NCBI GenBank assembly: GCA_015680685.1
Contig: MNCI01030643.1
Location: 506,952-570,951 of the forward strand
DNA: 64,000 nt
DNA from: Gnetum montanum
Lineage: Eukaryota > Streptophyta > Gnetopsida > Gnetales > Gnetaceae
Direction of reading: 5' to 3'
Position numbers and translations under genes: made by a program
The notes under the pieces: model-generated
What the model was told of the DNA's origin: nothing
Databases searched by the model: none
Seen by the model: only the letters and a program-made list of their open reading frames with translations
Shown: one piece after another, positions 22,440-34,068 of the stretch
Layout: each line of letters starts with the position of its first letter
Position numbering within the stretch: position 1 is the first letter of the stretch

Positions 22440-22895
22440 CTGCAGGTATGGCAATACACGTCCGCTACAACGTAAAACTGGCATTCCTTACACGTGTCCG
22501 CCACGACGCTAAACTGGAAATATTCGTCCGCTACGACACTAAACTGGCGGGTCGCAACCGTCCACTACGACGTAAAACTAGCAATGTTGCACAGGTCCGC
22601 CAAGACGAAAAATTGGCATCTTTTGTATGCGTCCGCCACGACGCTAAACTGGCATAGGTAAGTAGCCGTCTGCTGAGACGTAAAACCAGCACAGACTTGT
22701 CCCTAGGTCATGACATGAAACTGACATCCACAGCACGACTTGCTGAGACCATAAATCGGCCTTGCCACCGTCCACTACGACGTAAAACTAGCATTTCTGG
22801 GTCTGCCTGGACTTTAAATTGGGACCATGGTCTGCTGAAACTTAAAACCAGCAATGACAGTCTACCAGGACTCAAAACTGGGACTTACAGACTGC
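22440..22895 (+). repeat. TAAACT-core tandem array, element A (3' of integrase)
   Basis: About 13 units with cores such as CGACGCTAAACTGGCA, usually preceded by GTCCGCYA. The spacers vary from 10 to 25 bp. The array begins about 20 bp after the integrase stop, as in element B. Confidence 0.88.
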
Positions 22896-23949
22896 TGCCA
22901 TGTAACTCAAGCGAGCGTGATCGTCTCTGTATGGCTGCACGACCAACGAGGTGGGATACTGGGACAGCCCCAGTGTCACCACCCCACTGGCATCCTACTG
23001 ATTCCTCAGACGCGCTAAAAGGCATCCTACTGATCCCTTGGAGATGCCGTCACTGTGCCCACTGCAGTGGTGGCACCTCTGAGAGTTTAGTCCCACCAGC
23101 CGGAGCCCTGACGAAATCCTCCTCGACAACGGCCTCAGGAACCTCTGCCGATCATCGCTATCAGACGCTGGCTTCACAGATTCATCTCGCTGGTTCTTTA
23201 CCTAACCAGTTAGGTGCACTGTGTCTGATGCCTTTTGGCAAAGATATGCTGGGCCAATCATCAGGATTGGTGGTTCCGCCCTCATGCTCCAGCTCCTTCT
23301 TCATGGCCTAATCACTCTATCTCGCATCAAACGGCGCTTGTTTCAACAACCTCGCCTCTTGTTTGCCTGAGCAGTCGTGCCCTCTGTTTTCTTCTATGGT
23401 TGCAGGGTACTTGCTTCGAGGATGTCATTCAAAGGTACATCCATTTGAGCGGTGAAGAACAACAGCGTTTTGAGATGGCTGCTCAGGTTTTCCTGACCAC
23501 TTAAATCAGCATGCCTATACCTCTTACAATCCTACCCTTAGCTCTTATTTCCTTTCATCCCCACCACCCGCTTCCCATACGCAAAACCTTCATACGCAAG
23601 TGTCCATTTTCCGCGCTCGCACCAGTAGAGACATCGCAGAAGTGATGTGCCGTGCTCCTTTTGCAAGCATTCCTACTATCACCAGTGCAGAGAAATCTTA
23701 GGCTGATGCACTACGCTCATCTGAAAGCATTCCTATCAACCTCAATGTGTGTACATTTCCATGCATCTCGCAAGTGTACTCTATACTCCTACCATCCTAA
23801 CTCGTTTTCCGTCTTCCCCGAACCTGTCTCCTACTATGTCATCCTACCTCCCATTCCCTCTAGCTGCGCTCTTCCATGTTGACAGGGCAACACCTGAGTA
23901 GCCATGGATGGAAGCTGTTCTTGCTTTTACCTATCCGGTGTTTTGTATT
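22896..23949. other. Element A 3' untranslated internal region
   Basis: About 1 kb between the array and the polypurine tract. Short open frames overlap here (for example 23235-23504), but none shows a motif or a counterpart in B or C. Confidence 0.5.
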
Positions 23950-24002
23950 CTTTGTCGACATCTTTTGGGCAAATCCTCCAACCGTCAACAAAGAGGGGCC
24001 AT
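23950..24002 (+). promoter_or_regulatory. Polypurine tract with preceding stem-loop, element A
   Basis: CTTTGTCGAC (23950-23959) and GTCAACAAAG (23984-23993) pair except at one position around a 24-nt loop. The 3' arm overlaps the tract AAAGAGGGG, which ends at 23998 just before the LTR. Confidence 0.82.
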
Positions 24003-25437
24003 TGAAACACTGTGAAAAAATTGCGAGTCGGCCTCAGGCAAAGATTCGTAATTCAAGCAAGGGTGCATGACAGAATTCTAAAAGGGGGAATAAGACAGAG
24101 CAGCACCAAGAGACGCATAGCATCAAGTCTTCAACTTCCTGTGCAGATTGCTACTCTTACTATGTTTTCTCTGTTTACGCTATATCACGCGACGCAGCGT
24201 AATGGCGCTTAGCGTGATTCTGTTACTTTGGCATAGGGAGAAGCTTGAGCAGCATAATATGCGACTTCTTATATATTTTGCTAAGTCTTTTGTTCAAGGA
24301 CAGGTTTGCGCTCTGTTACGCACGGTAGCATAATACGCTCCAGAACAGACAAAGGCAAAGTCCAAGAAAGTGCAATTGCTCACCATACGCTCATCACGCA
24401 ACGTAGCGTATCATAGCGTATTGCGTCGCCAAGCTAGACATCATTTACGCTTCATTACGCGCAGCTATGTGTGTAAGCGTAAAATAGCCTGAATCTATTG
24501 TTCCCACGTTATGTTACACTCGTGCACGCAACGCAGCGTGATGAGCGTAATATGACCCAAAGACAGTTAAAGCACGCCCGACGTGCACCTCTTCTTCACA
24601 CGCACAATACGTGAACGAGCGTATTGTGTGTAGTCATCGAGTTTGACACAAAAATGATCAAACCAACAGTACCCGAATCACTCGGGACACACGTCATCAG
24701 GGTTGTACCTTGTCCATAGAGCATCGCAGCCTATAAATATCTCAGTTGACAAAGATACAGGAGGGGGGGCAAAAATCAAAGAGGCAAAAGCATTTTTCTG
24801 AGCACTTGAGCACTTATCACTTTTGGAGTAGAGATACAAAGAGCAGTGCTTTGGCGCTTGTTGGCAGCATCACCTTACGGTAGAAACAGAGCACAGTTCG
24901 CTTCGAGCGCCAGCGACAGGAGTGATCGTGCTGCTGGGGAAAACTCTATCGGACAGAAACAGTTGATCTGTAGACCTCGGAGCTTGACCTTCCTTGCATC
25001 CCGGCTTTGGCCCATGAGGTAGATCGGATTCCTGCCTGGACAGTTTTCTTGTTGTTTTGTGCTTACCTTACATCAAGCAATCGGGGTCTCCCTAGTGTAA
25101 CTTCTCATACAAAATATACATTTTTTTTCAAGTCAAGGCGTAGATCTTGAAACTAGGTGTTTCTCCTATGCTAGCCTTCTCTTATCACGTTTAACATTAT
25201 CGTTGTTGCCATTCATTTACGTCATTTCCTCCCTCGTCTTACGATTTCACGAATCAGATCGTTCCACGAGACATCCATCGGTTTACTGATTAGTAAGTCC
25301 CTGTCTGATCGACAAGACCGTTCAGGGCACCGCAGATTCATTTTCCCAGCATAGCCCTCGCACGGATCCGTGGTTAAAACTGTGTATGCAGAATTTCGTT
25401 TGGTATTTTCCAGCTGCCGACGTTTTCCGTCGTTACA
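24003..25437 (+). mobile_element. 3' LTR of element A
   Basis: Starts TGAAACACTG after the polypurine tract and ends CGTTACA, followed at once by the target-site duplication ACATG. Its length differs from the 5' LTR by one base, so indels are few although substitutions are common. Confidence 0.95.
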
Positions 25438-25740
25438 ACATGCACTTTTATAAATTGAAATGTATGTTTAGTTTTTGGTGTGGTAGGAAATTTCTATGTA
25501 ATTTGACCTTCCTTAATATCATGTATTCTATACATTATTGGTTTTTAGTTACCATGTTTCCATTCTATTTAGTGGAGTAGTGTGCAGTTTGATTTATGTA
25601 GAGACATGCATTTTTATAAATTAAAATGTATGTTTAGTTTTTGATGTGGAAGGAAATTTTTGTGTAGTTTGATCTTCCTTAACATCATGTATTCTACACA
25701 TTATTGATTTTTAGCTATCAACAACCAACTTTGCTGCTAT
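25438..25740 (+). repeat. Tandemly duplicated host sequence at the element A insertion site
   Basis: Two units share GTAGTGTGYAGTTTGATTTA and later AAATGTATGTTTAGTTTTTG and CATGTATTCTA blocks. The first unit is split by element A (14766-14798, then 25438-25576). The second starts at 25577. Unit length is about 170 bp once element A is removed. Confidence 0.8.
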
Positions 25741-27849
25741 TTCTTAGCCTTGGTTGAGATGGTCCTCCTTCCTTTATGTATGTGCCTTTTGGTGCCATCT
25801 TGGATCATAACACATCTATGGATTAGTAGATATAATGTGTAACTTAAAAAATATTTGGATACCTTATCTCATTAATTAGTTACACTTCTCTATGATTAAA
25901 CCATGGTAGATTAATTATCTTATTGATTTTTTTATTATAAGTATCATCCAACCTCGTTGGAAGGGTTTAACTCTTGTAATTTGGTGTTTTAATGTTGATT
26001 GCTTAGTTAAACCTTTATAGGAGTTGGAAAAATGTCAAAAATGGCATGTTTGTAGCCCCCACAACTAAGAGCTTACCTTTGAGAGCTATAGGTCAAAGAA
26101 TGGAGTGATTCAAAAAAATGGTTAGAAAGTTATGAGCTCTAAAAGGTTCTGCGCTTCTAAAATTACAAAAACTCATTGGGTGTTTAAGAGAAAATGTGAA
26201 AATTTCTAAGGGGTGTTGTGCATATATATAGTATTTTTGTGCTACATACACAAGGCCTTGTATAAGCATGGGCTCCATCGATGGGGCCCCATTTATAGGG
26301 TTCGTAAACAAAATTTTTAAATTGAAATATTTCATAAAAAATATTGGGAATTTTTGAATGAATTTGGGATCTATGAAGTCTAAGAAAAGTCAAGAACATG
26401 ATGAAATCATTGAAGAGGATCTTTAAAAGCTTAAAAACTTAAAATTTGATGAAGAATGTGTGGATTAAAGAAAATATTTAAAGGAGCACATCGTCGAATG
26501 CAAAAGATGAATGCATGAAGGATTCTAATTGCAATAATGCCTAAGGATAAGATGCTTAACGAATCCAGCCAAAATATATGCAAGTGGTTCCTCCCCATAG
26601 CAGGCACATGCCCTATTTAGCTTTGCATAACCTCAAGTTAAAGAGTGCATGGGCCCCATAGGTGATTAATGATTTACGAAAGTTAAGGACCAAAACCTAG
26701 AAGATTCTACCATAGAATTCAAGTACATCAGGCAAAGACACCAAATAAGAACATGGACACTAGTAGTGAGGTGAGTTATGGTCAACACGGATGGATGATG
26801 GAGAAGGTGGAATGGAGTTCCAAATTGAGGTCATAAGAATTCTCTTGTGGATTTGTAATTAAACAACCTAAGAAGATCCATCCTTAGTCTAGACCAAAAC
26901 CAACAACTTTCAATAACTTCACATCACCACTCCAATATTGATTCTACCCCTTGAGACACAAGAGTGCTTCCTTAGAACAACCACTTTTCCTTAGAAATAA
27001 GAAAAGAGAAGTAGGAAGTGAGAGAAGGCCTTGGTTAAAGAGAACATTAAGGCATGGGTAACATGACTTTCTAGTCTCATAACCAATGCTTGTAGTCCAT
27101 TTATTTGTCTAAGGGGCATGCTTTAAATTCCCAACATTTTTTTCTTTGCTTTTTTTTTTTTTGTTTTTTTTTTTTTTTTTNTTTTTTTTGAAATTTTTAG
27201 ATGGGAACAACTTCATGCAAAGACTTATTCAACTTCTTGTTATTGCTCAACATGGAATGGTAAGAAATCCATGAAAACACTCATGCACCCAAGTAAGTAC
27301 AAGAGTACAAAGAGTATTGAGTCCCCTTAAAGTCACACCCTATAAAAACCTTTGAATCCTTCATAATTCTAAAAACCACCAAGGTCACAAATTTATAAAG
27401 GTTTATTTAATGAAAGGGACCTCATATTCCCAAAATGAGAAAAACCATAGATTTTTGTGGATGGGTGGATATCATAAAGTCATTTCCTATTCCATGAAAA
27501 AGAAACCATGCCTTAGCCATTAGTACAAAAATTCAAAAAAAGAAACTAAACATTAGCAAACAAAAACATTAAGCACAAACCACCATTAGCAATAGCTATA
27601 GTAGCACTATGTCCTATTGGCACAAAGCATGTTTATTAACAAAAATTAGAAAATCACACTAAAATAAAGTAAAAAATATATAAGAAAGTGTAAAATATTC
27701 AAAAAAATTAAATGTACTAACAATGGTGTAAAATAAAAAATGGTATAATATAGAAAAATGTTTTAAAATCAAAAAGGTTTAAAATAAACAATTTGCAAAA
27801 AAAATGTGTAAAACAAACAATTAGAAAAACTAAGGAGCCACATATATGA
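25741..27849. other. AT-rich intergenic sequence, no gene seen
   Basis: Only short, low-information open frames occur. A long poly-T run with one undetermined base lies at about 27139-27190. No repeat boundary was identified. Confidence 0.5.
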
Positions 27850-28476
27850 TTAGCATAGGTGGCCCTCTCACCCACAATTAAGTTGAAAGAAGGATATTCA
27901 AAAAATTGATCATGGTTGTCTATCTATTGAGGTATTTGTTGCACTAACTTGCTTGGGCTCATGGAAAGGCTTTACTTGTTGGATGTTGGCTAAGTACTTT
28001 TTGTCTAGGCTCTTAGGTTTGTAGATCAACATGGCCCCAAAAGGAAAGGTTTCATAAATGATATAAAGCCCTTTCTACAATGTCTAGAACTTAGTTCATT
28101 GAGGTACATGTGTGGGGTTATAGTAGAGAACCTTATCTCCTGGTTGAAATTTCTCTTTCTGTATTCTAAGGTCATGATGTTTTTTATTGAATGCCTTGTG
28201 CACTTCATTCAAGGATAGGGCTACTAATCAATTTTCATATACCACATTTAGGTTGATTAATCTTTCTTTTTGTGCTTAGCTAAGGTAAATGTCCAAGTCA
28301 CAGGCTATTAAAAGTATACAGATCTTGAATTAGATAGGTAGAGTTGGTAATTTTTCATACACATGATCATAGGGAGAGTAGCCTATAGGAAGTTTCCATG
28401 TTGAGCAATATCCATAGAGGGCATTTTTTAATTTTGTACTCCAATCTCTCCTATATTTGCTAATAGTTCTCATTAG
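27850..28476 (-). pseudogene. Integrase C-terminal remnant of a Ty3/gypsy element (minus strand)
   Basis: On the minus strand there are peptides typical of plant Ty3/gypsy integrase ends: RDWSTKLKNALYGY with KLPIGYSPY near 28380-28450, then EKFQPGDKVLYYN near 28100-28165 and TFPFGAMLIY near 28025-28055. Stops and frame changes interrupt them. The order shows the element ran leftwards on the minus strand. The E LTR at 28477 interrupts it. A related remnant is at 57720-58640. Confidence 0.7.
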
Positions 28477-29272
28477 TGATGAGTCACCATTTAGTTCACT
28501 GCGATATCACGTACGCGATATCATAGCCTATCTCCTCATCTATAAATAAGAGGTAGACAGTTCCGATAGGGATTAGTCATTAGTTTTTAGAGTTAAGTTT
28601 TGATTTTAGTTCTTATTTTTCTCTCAACCCTTTTCCTCCTAGTGTATGCCCACAATGTGGTGATTGTAATTGTACGACATCTTTATTCGAGTGTGACATA
28701 CTTGGACATGCACATGACCGGAAATAAAGATCGAGATTACTTCATAATTGTAGCATTCACTTAGCTTAATTATTTACTTAATTGTTATTTAATTCTTTCT
28801 TAGTTAATCTCTCCTTACCCTAAACTCCTGTTAAACGTGGAATGAGTATGACTTGATTACAAGCATTTAAGTGTGACTACTTGGTAACCCAGTAGCGTAC
28901 CTAGGATCTGCGCTTGGTAATCCCAATGGTAGTCATGCACAAAGTCCAAATTGTGTACGGATGATTGAGAAAAGGATACTCATAACACTTAGGCTAGCTT
29001 GGATTCTCTCTCACCCTTCTCTCTTAGCTTAGTTAATATTATCTCCCATTGCCTTCAGGAGTAGCATTAGCATAGAAACACATCATACACCTCACTTTGG
29101 ACTAAACCATACATGACAAAGTTAACACTAGTCTAGATGGGAAGATAATGAACCGTGACCTAAGGATAACTATCTAGATATCACAACTAGTTCATCTATG
29201 GAGTTCTACCAAATCGTGCATGAAACGCTCGTATTCGTATGGTTGAGTGTAGGGGTACCTCGCCACTCATCA
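28477..29272 (+). mobile_element. 5' LTR of Athila-like element E
   Basis: Starts TGATGAGT and ends ACTCATCA, giving an 8-bp terminal inverted repeat. The start is followed by paired GATATC palindromes and TATAAATA at 28541. A primer-binding site follows the end directly, so this is a 5' LTR. Related LTRs are at 58712-59539 and 63417-64000. Confidence 0.88.
28501..28523. repeat. Paired GATATC palindromes in E LTR
   Basis: Two GCGATATCA-type palindromes flank GTACGC about 20 bp upstream of the TATA box. The equivalents in the other E LTRs are at 58772-58794 and 63434-63464. Confidence 0.8.
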
Positions 29273-29293
29273 TTGGTGCCATTGCTAGGGACG
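29273..29293 (+). promoter_or_regulatory. Primer-binding site of element E
   Basis: TTGGTGCCATTGCTAGGGA starts one base after the LTR. It resembles the Athila primer-binding site (TGGCGCCGTTGCCGGGGA, tRNA-Asp type) with several transitions. Confidence 0.7.
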
Positions 29294-29413
29294 GTGCTAG
29301 TTATCTAGATTAGTTATATCATACAAGGTCGCTGTATAGGACTTAACAATATATCTTTTAGAAAGAAATAGTTATAAAAAGTCACATATAAATTCACACA
29401 CAATTGCACAACC

Positions 29414-30423
29414 ATGCCTCTCCTACAAGATTACCATAATGCCATACCTAGTGACAAAATTCATTGGAGAACCAACGAACTATATGACAATGAAGATTCG
29501 AGCACACAACCTGAGATGGGTGTTTCTTATAAACATAAATGAAAGCAATGTCATTCCAACACACGAAAGCATAACTTACCCGATGACGATGAACCCCTAC
29601 TGGCCACTACAAGCTTAATGCAAATACAAGAGGCTGTTCGAATCTCATGTAGGCATCGTAAAGAGAGTCACCTACCCAAGCTCGATTTAAACAACTTTCC
29701 CAATTTTTTAGAAGCTATGACTTAGATCCGCATCAACATTTACAAGCCTTCTATAATGACTGTGCATGGAACAACATTGATAATGGTTGGAAAAAACTCA
29801 AGCTCTTCCCTATGACACTCGTTGGCCAAGCAAAAGTATGGTATAGATTGTTAAAACCAAATTCAATGCTACGTTGACCAACAATGGTAGAAGTCTTTAA
29901 TGACAGATATCAAACCTATGCAAGAGTGTCGGCCTTGAGGAAACAAATCCAAAAATGAAAACAAGCACAACATGAACCCTTGGACATGGCCTTAGAGAGA
30001 TATTATGCACTGTTAAAAAACTGTCCAAGCCATGAGTTTTTCGAGGAAAGGCTAATGTACCATATCATTGATGGGCTTCGTGATGCAACAAAAGAAACCC
30101 TAGGGATGTATGCCCAAGGTCAACTATACAAACTGTGAACCCATCAAGTCCAAGAGCTTATTAAGCGGGTAGCAAAAGAAGAAGGAGAAATGGCTAGATG
30201 GGAGAGTGTTGAAAAACATCAACGGGGCCAAAATGTCAACTTAACAAAGGTCCATAATCATAAAAAGGAGAAATCAACCTATCACACGGAGAAAGAATCA
30301 TCTTTACTAGTACAACAATCATTGGAAGAAGTCGAGGCAAAGATCAATAAGATGTTGGAATGGACGTATAAAAAGTGTGGAGAATATATCAATATCATTG
30401 GAGATAGAGTTTTGACAACCTGA
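29414..30423 (+). pseudogene. Element E gag remnant
   Basis: A gag reading region starts near the ATG at 29414 and contains a retrotransposon capsid motif series: DPHQHLQAFYNDC in one frame, GWKKLKLFPMTLVGQAKVWY, PLDMALERYYALLKNCP and a Lys/Glu-rich C-terminal part (30190-30423). Several stops and at least one frame change break it. Pol sequence does not follow; the element seems to be cut near 30590. Confidence 0.75.
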
Positions 30424-31548
30424 GAAGCAAGACAAAGTATCAGTAGATAATCAGAAAGAAGGGATAAGGAAAATAAGAGCTCAACTGCCAATCACATGTA
30501 TGAATGCAACATTTTCCTGTATGATCACCCCAAGGGCCATTGCCCAATCTTGTTACATTTATATGAGCATTAGGGAAGCATGTTACATCCCAATTTTGTA
30601 TAGAGATACTGTGTTTGATCACAGTGGCAACAATCCTAGTCATGGGGGAAGCCACCCCTAAACTGGAGACATCCTTCATATCATCTGAATTCAAATGCTT
30701 ATATACCCTATTTCTCCAATTGGGCAAACATACTCTATCTCACCGCATTATCATTCTCCTCAATAGTATTATCCCATGTCCTCAACACAACCACCGCCTT
30801 ATGCACCGTACACTTCTTCTAATCTTCAACATTCTCATCCTTTCCCTCCTTCTACATCACCACCAACTATTCCTATGGTGTCTGCACCACAACAACAACC
30901 CCCGAACGTTACTTGTGCTACTATTGCCAACAACAGTGAGAGACCTCAGCAACATCGAAGGTGTCCCTTCTTTAGAAATGACCCTAGGAAGGGAAAACAC
31001 AATTCCAAGGCCACTACATCCTCCAACTCAGCACAAGTTCAATACTGTGGCACACCCCTCTCTTCGAACCCAACGCCTCATGTNCACACACTTGATTGTA
31101 GTAAGTGTAGTGGGGAAATTTGTAAGATGTGGTTCTTGGATAAAGAGTTGATCCACTATGATATTTGTGACCGTATGATGGTATGCAAGGATCAGAGTGG
31201 TGCCCTCCATGGCTATGTTCATTGGGCCGTATGGTTGTTGGATTGTTAATTGGTGGCCCTGATGAAGTAACATGAGGCGTTGGGTTNCAACCAGCAGGAT
31301 TAATAACCACTTTTCATTTTCTTTAATTTTACAACTTTTTGTTTTCTAGTTTTTCATTTTTAAATTTCTTATTTTATCTTTTTGTCTTTTCACGTTTTTA
31401 TAAGTAATCTTATCTATGAATAAAACACTCATGTGGCTCATTAGTTGAGGTGTGTTCTATGTTATCAAGTCTCGAACAATCAATTATGTGGACAGTGAGC
31501 CCATTACACCCACTCATCCATTCTACAAATAAGAGGTTCTGCTCAAGG
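30424..31548. other. Unassigned sequence with one long open frame
   Basis: The string TGTTACATCCCA near 30591 resembles the candidate LTR start at 12249. An open frame at 30776-31249 (Pro/Ser/Thr-rich start, then Cys-containing part CSKCSGEICKMWF) crosses one undetermined base. I do not recognise it. Similarity with element C LTR begins at 31549. Confidence 0.4.
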
Positions 31549-31759
31549 GTACTATTGATAACTATAGGTCCCAGCCTTCAAAAATTCCAGATTTCAGCTC
31601 AAAATTGCAATTTTTGGAGGTCACACTGCAGGTCATGCTGGATGCTAGACAAGCAAGGCAGAGTTAATCCTCCTTGATTTTCTTTGTAAAGTTTTATCAT
31701 TTGAGGGCTTGTCTAAATTATTTGTATTTTCATGGGCTTGAATGACCCACACGTTGTGA

Positions 31760-32010
31760 GATACATTGAATCTGGTCAAAGAAGACAAATATCCAGCACA
31801 CATCCAACTCGTGCACAACTATCCAACACAGATACATTGAACCTGGTCAAGAATGGAGCTTGCCAACACACATCCAACTCGTGCACAACTATCCAACACA
31901 AATACATTGTACCTGGTCAAGAATGTAGCTTGCCAACACACATCCAACTTGTACACAGCTATCCAAACACAGATACATTGAACCTGGTCAAAGAATGCAA
32001 CTATCCAACA
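31760..32010 (+). repeat. 71-bp tandem repeat in C 5' LTR
   Basis: About 3.5 units, with starts at 31760, 31831, 31901 and 31972, contain GATACATTGAACCTGGTCAA and CATCCAACTCGTGCACA. The TATA box follows the array closely. The 3' LTR has the same number of units. Confidence 0.92.
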
Positions 32011-32023
32011 CCCAGCCCAACCC

Positions 32024-32031
32024 TATAAATA
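32024..32031 (+). promoter_or_regulatory. TATA box of C 5' LTR
   Basis: TATAAATA in the context CCCTATAAATACCC, about 15 bp after the 71-bp array. The 3' LTR copy is at 46507. Confidence 0.6.
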
Positions 32032-32339
32032 CCCTATCAATTCACATAAACTAGGAGGCAAAAATTGGAGAGATTGGAAATTCTGAGAGAGGACAGAACC
32101 TGCAATCCTTGGGTGCTCAGCACACTGGACTATTGGTGTTGGCACATTTGGCCATTCCATGGAACAGTCAGACTCTTGATTTGAAAACTAAAATTCATGG
32201 GTTCAATTTTGGTAAGCCTCTTGCTTCATTTTCAATAAATTATAAAAGTCAAGTCATGAGTATAACATTATGTATTCAAAGTTTGTTGGCTCATCTGGTA
32301 AGGTATGTATCCACCTAATAACATATCAAAGTTTAATTA

Positions 32340-33450
32340 TTCAGTTTCACCCACATCCATACCTACCCACAAACACAGAGCCTGATTCTGACCCTGAGCC
32401 TGCACTTGCCTTTGCTTTTTTGCAAAAGCATGACTAGCAATTGCTCCTTTTCATGGGTAGCAATTTGATGGCGGTATCAACATTATCGGCATCATCCATT
32501 TTGCATGCTACAGCTATTGAATTATTTTGGGGGCACAATCAGATTCTGAACCAGGGTTATTATCCAGGAACAAGATGCAGCAGTTCTACTGCATTAACAG
32601 GAAGAAGAAAAAGAATTTGTTACAGGCATAGGCGTGTTCCTGAACAGAGGTTACTGTGTTGCTGCACCAGCAATTCCCATGAAGAATTAAGCTTTGACCA
32701 TGGCAAGGGGTAGCACCATTGTTCCGAATAGCATAGTTGCGTTGAGTTCATCGAGTTCAAACTGTGCGGACGGCTCAAATCGAAATAGATGCGATGGTAT
32801 TTGAGGCACCTCCAATGCCCAATACGAACCCTATCTCAGGAAAATCTGTGCACGAGTTTGTGGGAGGACAGATGGCGACGGCAGAGAGGGCGGCAGTAGC
32901 ACCAGCACCAGCACCTGTATCGATGCCAAAACCAGCGAAAAGGAGAACTGCGAGCGGTGGGCGGATGAACAGCAGCAGCAGAAGAAGATAGGTAGTGGTC
33001 TCTGTCGCACGCGGGGCCATGGCCTCGACCACGTCTAGCTCTGGCCGAGGGTTGCTGTGGGCGACTTGAGGGAGGTGAGGGCTACGACGACGGCAGCGGC
33101 ACTAGCACGACACGCGGTTGCGACGGTCAGAAGAGGGGGCCTCTGAAACAACACCATTAACATTGTCGGCAAAAAGAAGAAGCATCGCGGTTTCTTCTTC
33201 ACCAAGCCCAACTACGAAAAAAAAAGCCTACATCACTCTTAGGCATCCCCTTTCATTATCTTCACATTTTTTCCCTGTCAATCTCTTCAAGCAACAGGCA
33301 GAGGCAGCAGCAGGAGGGCTAGGACCAAGTCAGAACGCAGAACTACCAAGTGTTGCAGAAAAATTTAGCCGCCACAATGAGAGATCAGGATTTGAAGGAC
33401 CTAGATCTGGGCTTGCATATTTTTCTTTTACTTCACAAAAAATGAATTAA
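32340..33450 (+). pseudogene. Coding-like cargo in D copy 2
   Basis: Several GC-richer open pieces lie one after another: EPDSDPEPALAFAFLQKHD near 32380-32430, a frame at 32441-32713, one at 32764-32991 (Ala-rich, then Lys/Arg-rich with MPKPAKRRTASGGRM), and one at 33118-33450. They do not form one frame and have no counterpart in D copy 1. Their base composition differs from the AT-rich surroundings. They could be captured host exon fragments. I cannot name a source gene. Confidence 0.35.
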
Positions 33451-34068
33451 ATAGCAAATCTCCGATAAAAAAGGGCCCTGCTGGAAAAATGTTTATGTGT
33501 TTTTTAGGGTTAGATTATGTGATTTTATAATACCATCCTACCGCCACCTCTTACATTGCCAAGAAAAAGCAAAATAAAGAGGATATATATGTATGGAATA
33601 AGTTGCAATTATAGCTTGTATTTCTATGTATCTTAGTGGTTGTATTTTAATTTTCTACGATATTGTAACCACCAAGGCCACTTGTCAACTACAACCTTTT
33701 TTATCTCTTTGGTGGTTGAAACCACCCAAAATTGTTGTAACTTACCTAACTTGTTGGGCAAGTAAACCTCCTAACTTGTTGGGCAAGTAATCTCCTAATT
33801 GGTTGGCCAAGTTACTTGGGAGAGAAGTTAGGTGAGATATTTTTAAATATGTAACTTCCCTACCTACCTTGGAACCCTATAAAAAGGCTTCAAGGGTCAA
33901 GGAGGAGGAAGAATCTCACACAAGGGGTCTCATACATCACACTTTGAAGGCTACTAGTTAGCACTTGGGCTCTCACTTGGAGACACTTTGAGTCTTGGGA
34001 GAAGAGCATTTTGTAAAGAAGAAAGTGTGAACGATTGCTTGTAAGATGGCTTGCTAGAATAAAGATTT

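Larger units (their letters stand above)
14799..25437 (+). mobile_element. Element A: Ty3/gypsy Tat-like retrotransposon, internally deleted
   Basis: Two LTRs (1434 and 1435 bp), TG..CA-type ends, primer-binding site, polypurine tract and a 5-bp target-site duplication (ACATG at 14794-14798 and 25438-25442) define the whole element, about 10.6 kb. It encodes gag and protease in one frame (16476-20258) and the end of integrase (21840-22421). RT, both RNase H domains and most of integrase are absent. An antisense ORF occupies that interval. It can only move with help from a related element. Confidence 0.93.
31549..32136 (+). mobile_element. 5' LTR of element C, left part (start missing)
   Basis: Aligns with 46030-46618 of the 3' LTR with few differences. 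The first roughly 535 bp present in the 3' LTR are absent; different sequence lies to the left. The part ends with ATTGG at 32132-32136, the target-site duplication of D copy 2. Confidence 0.88.
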
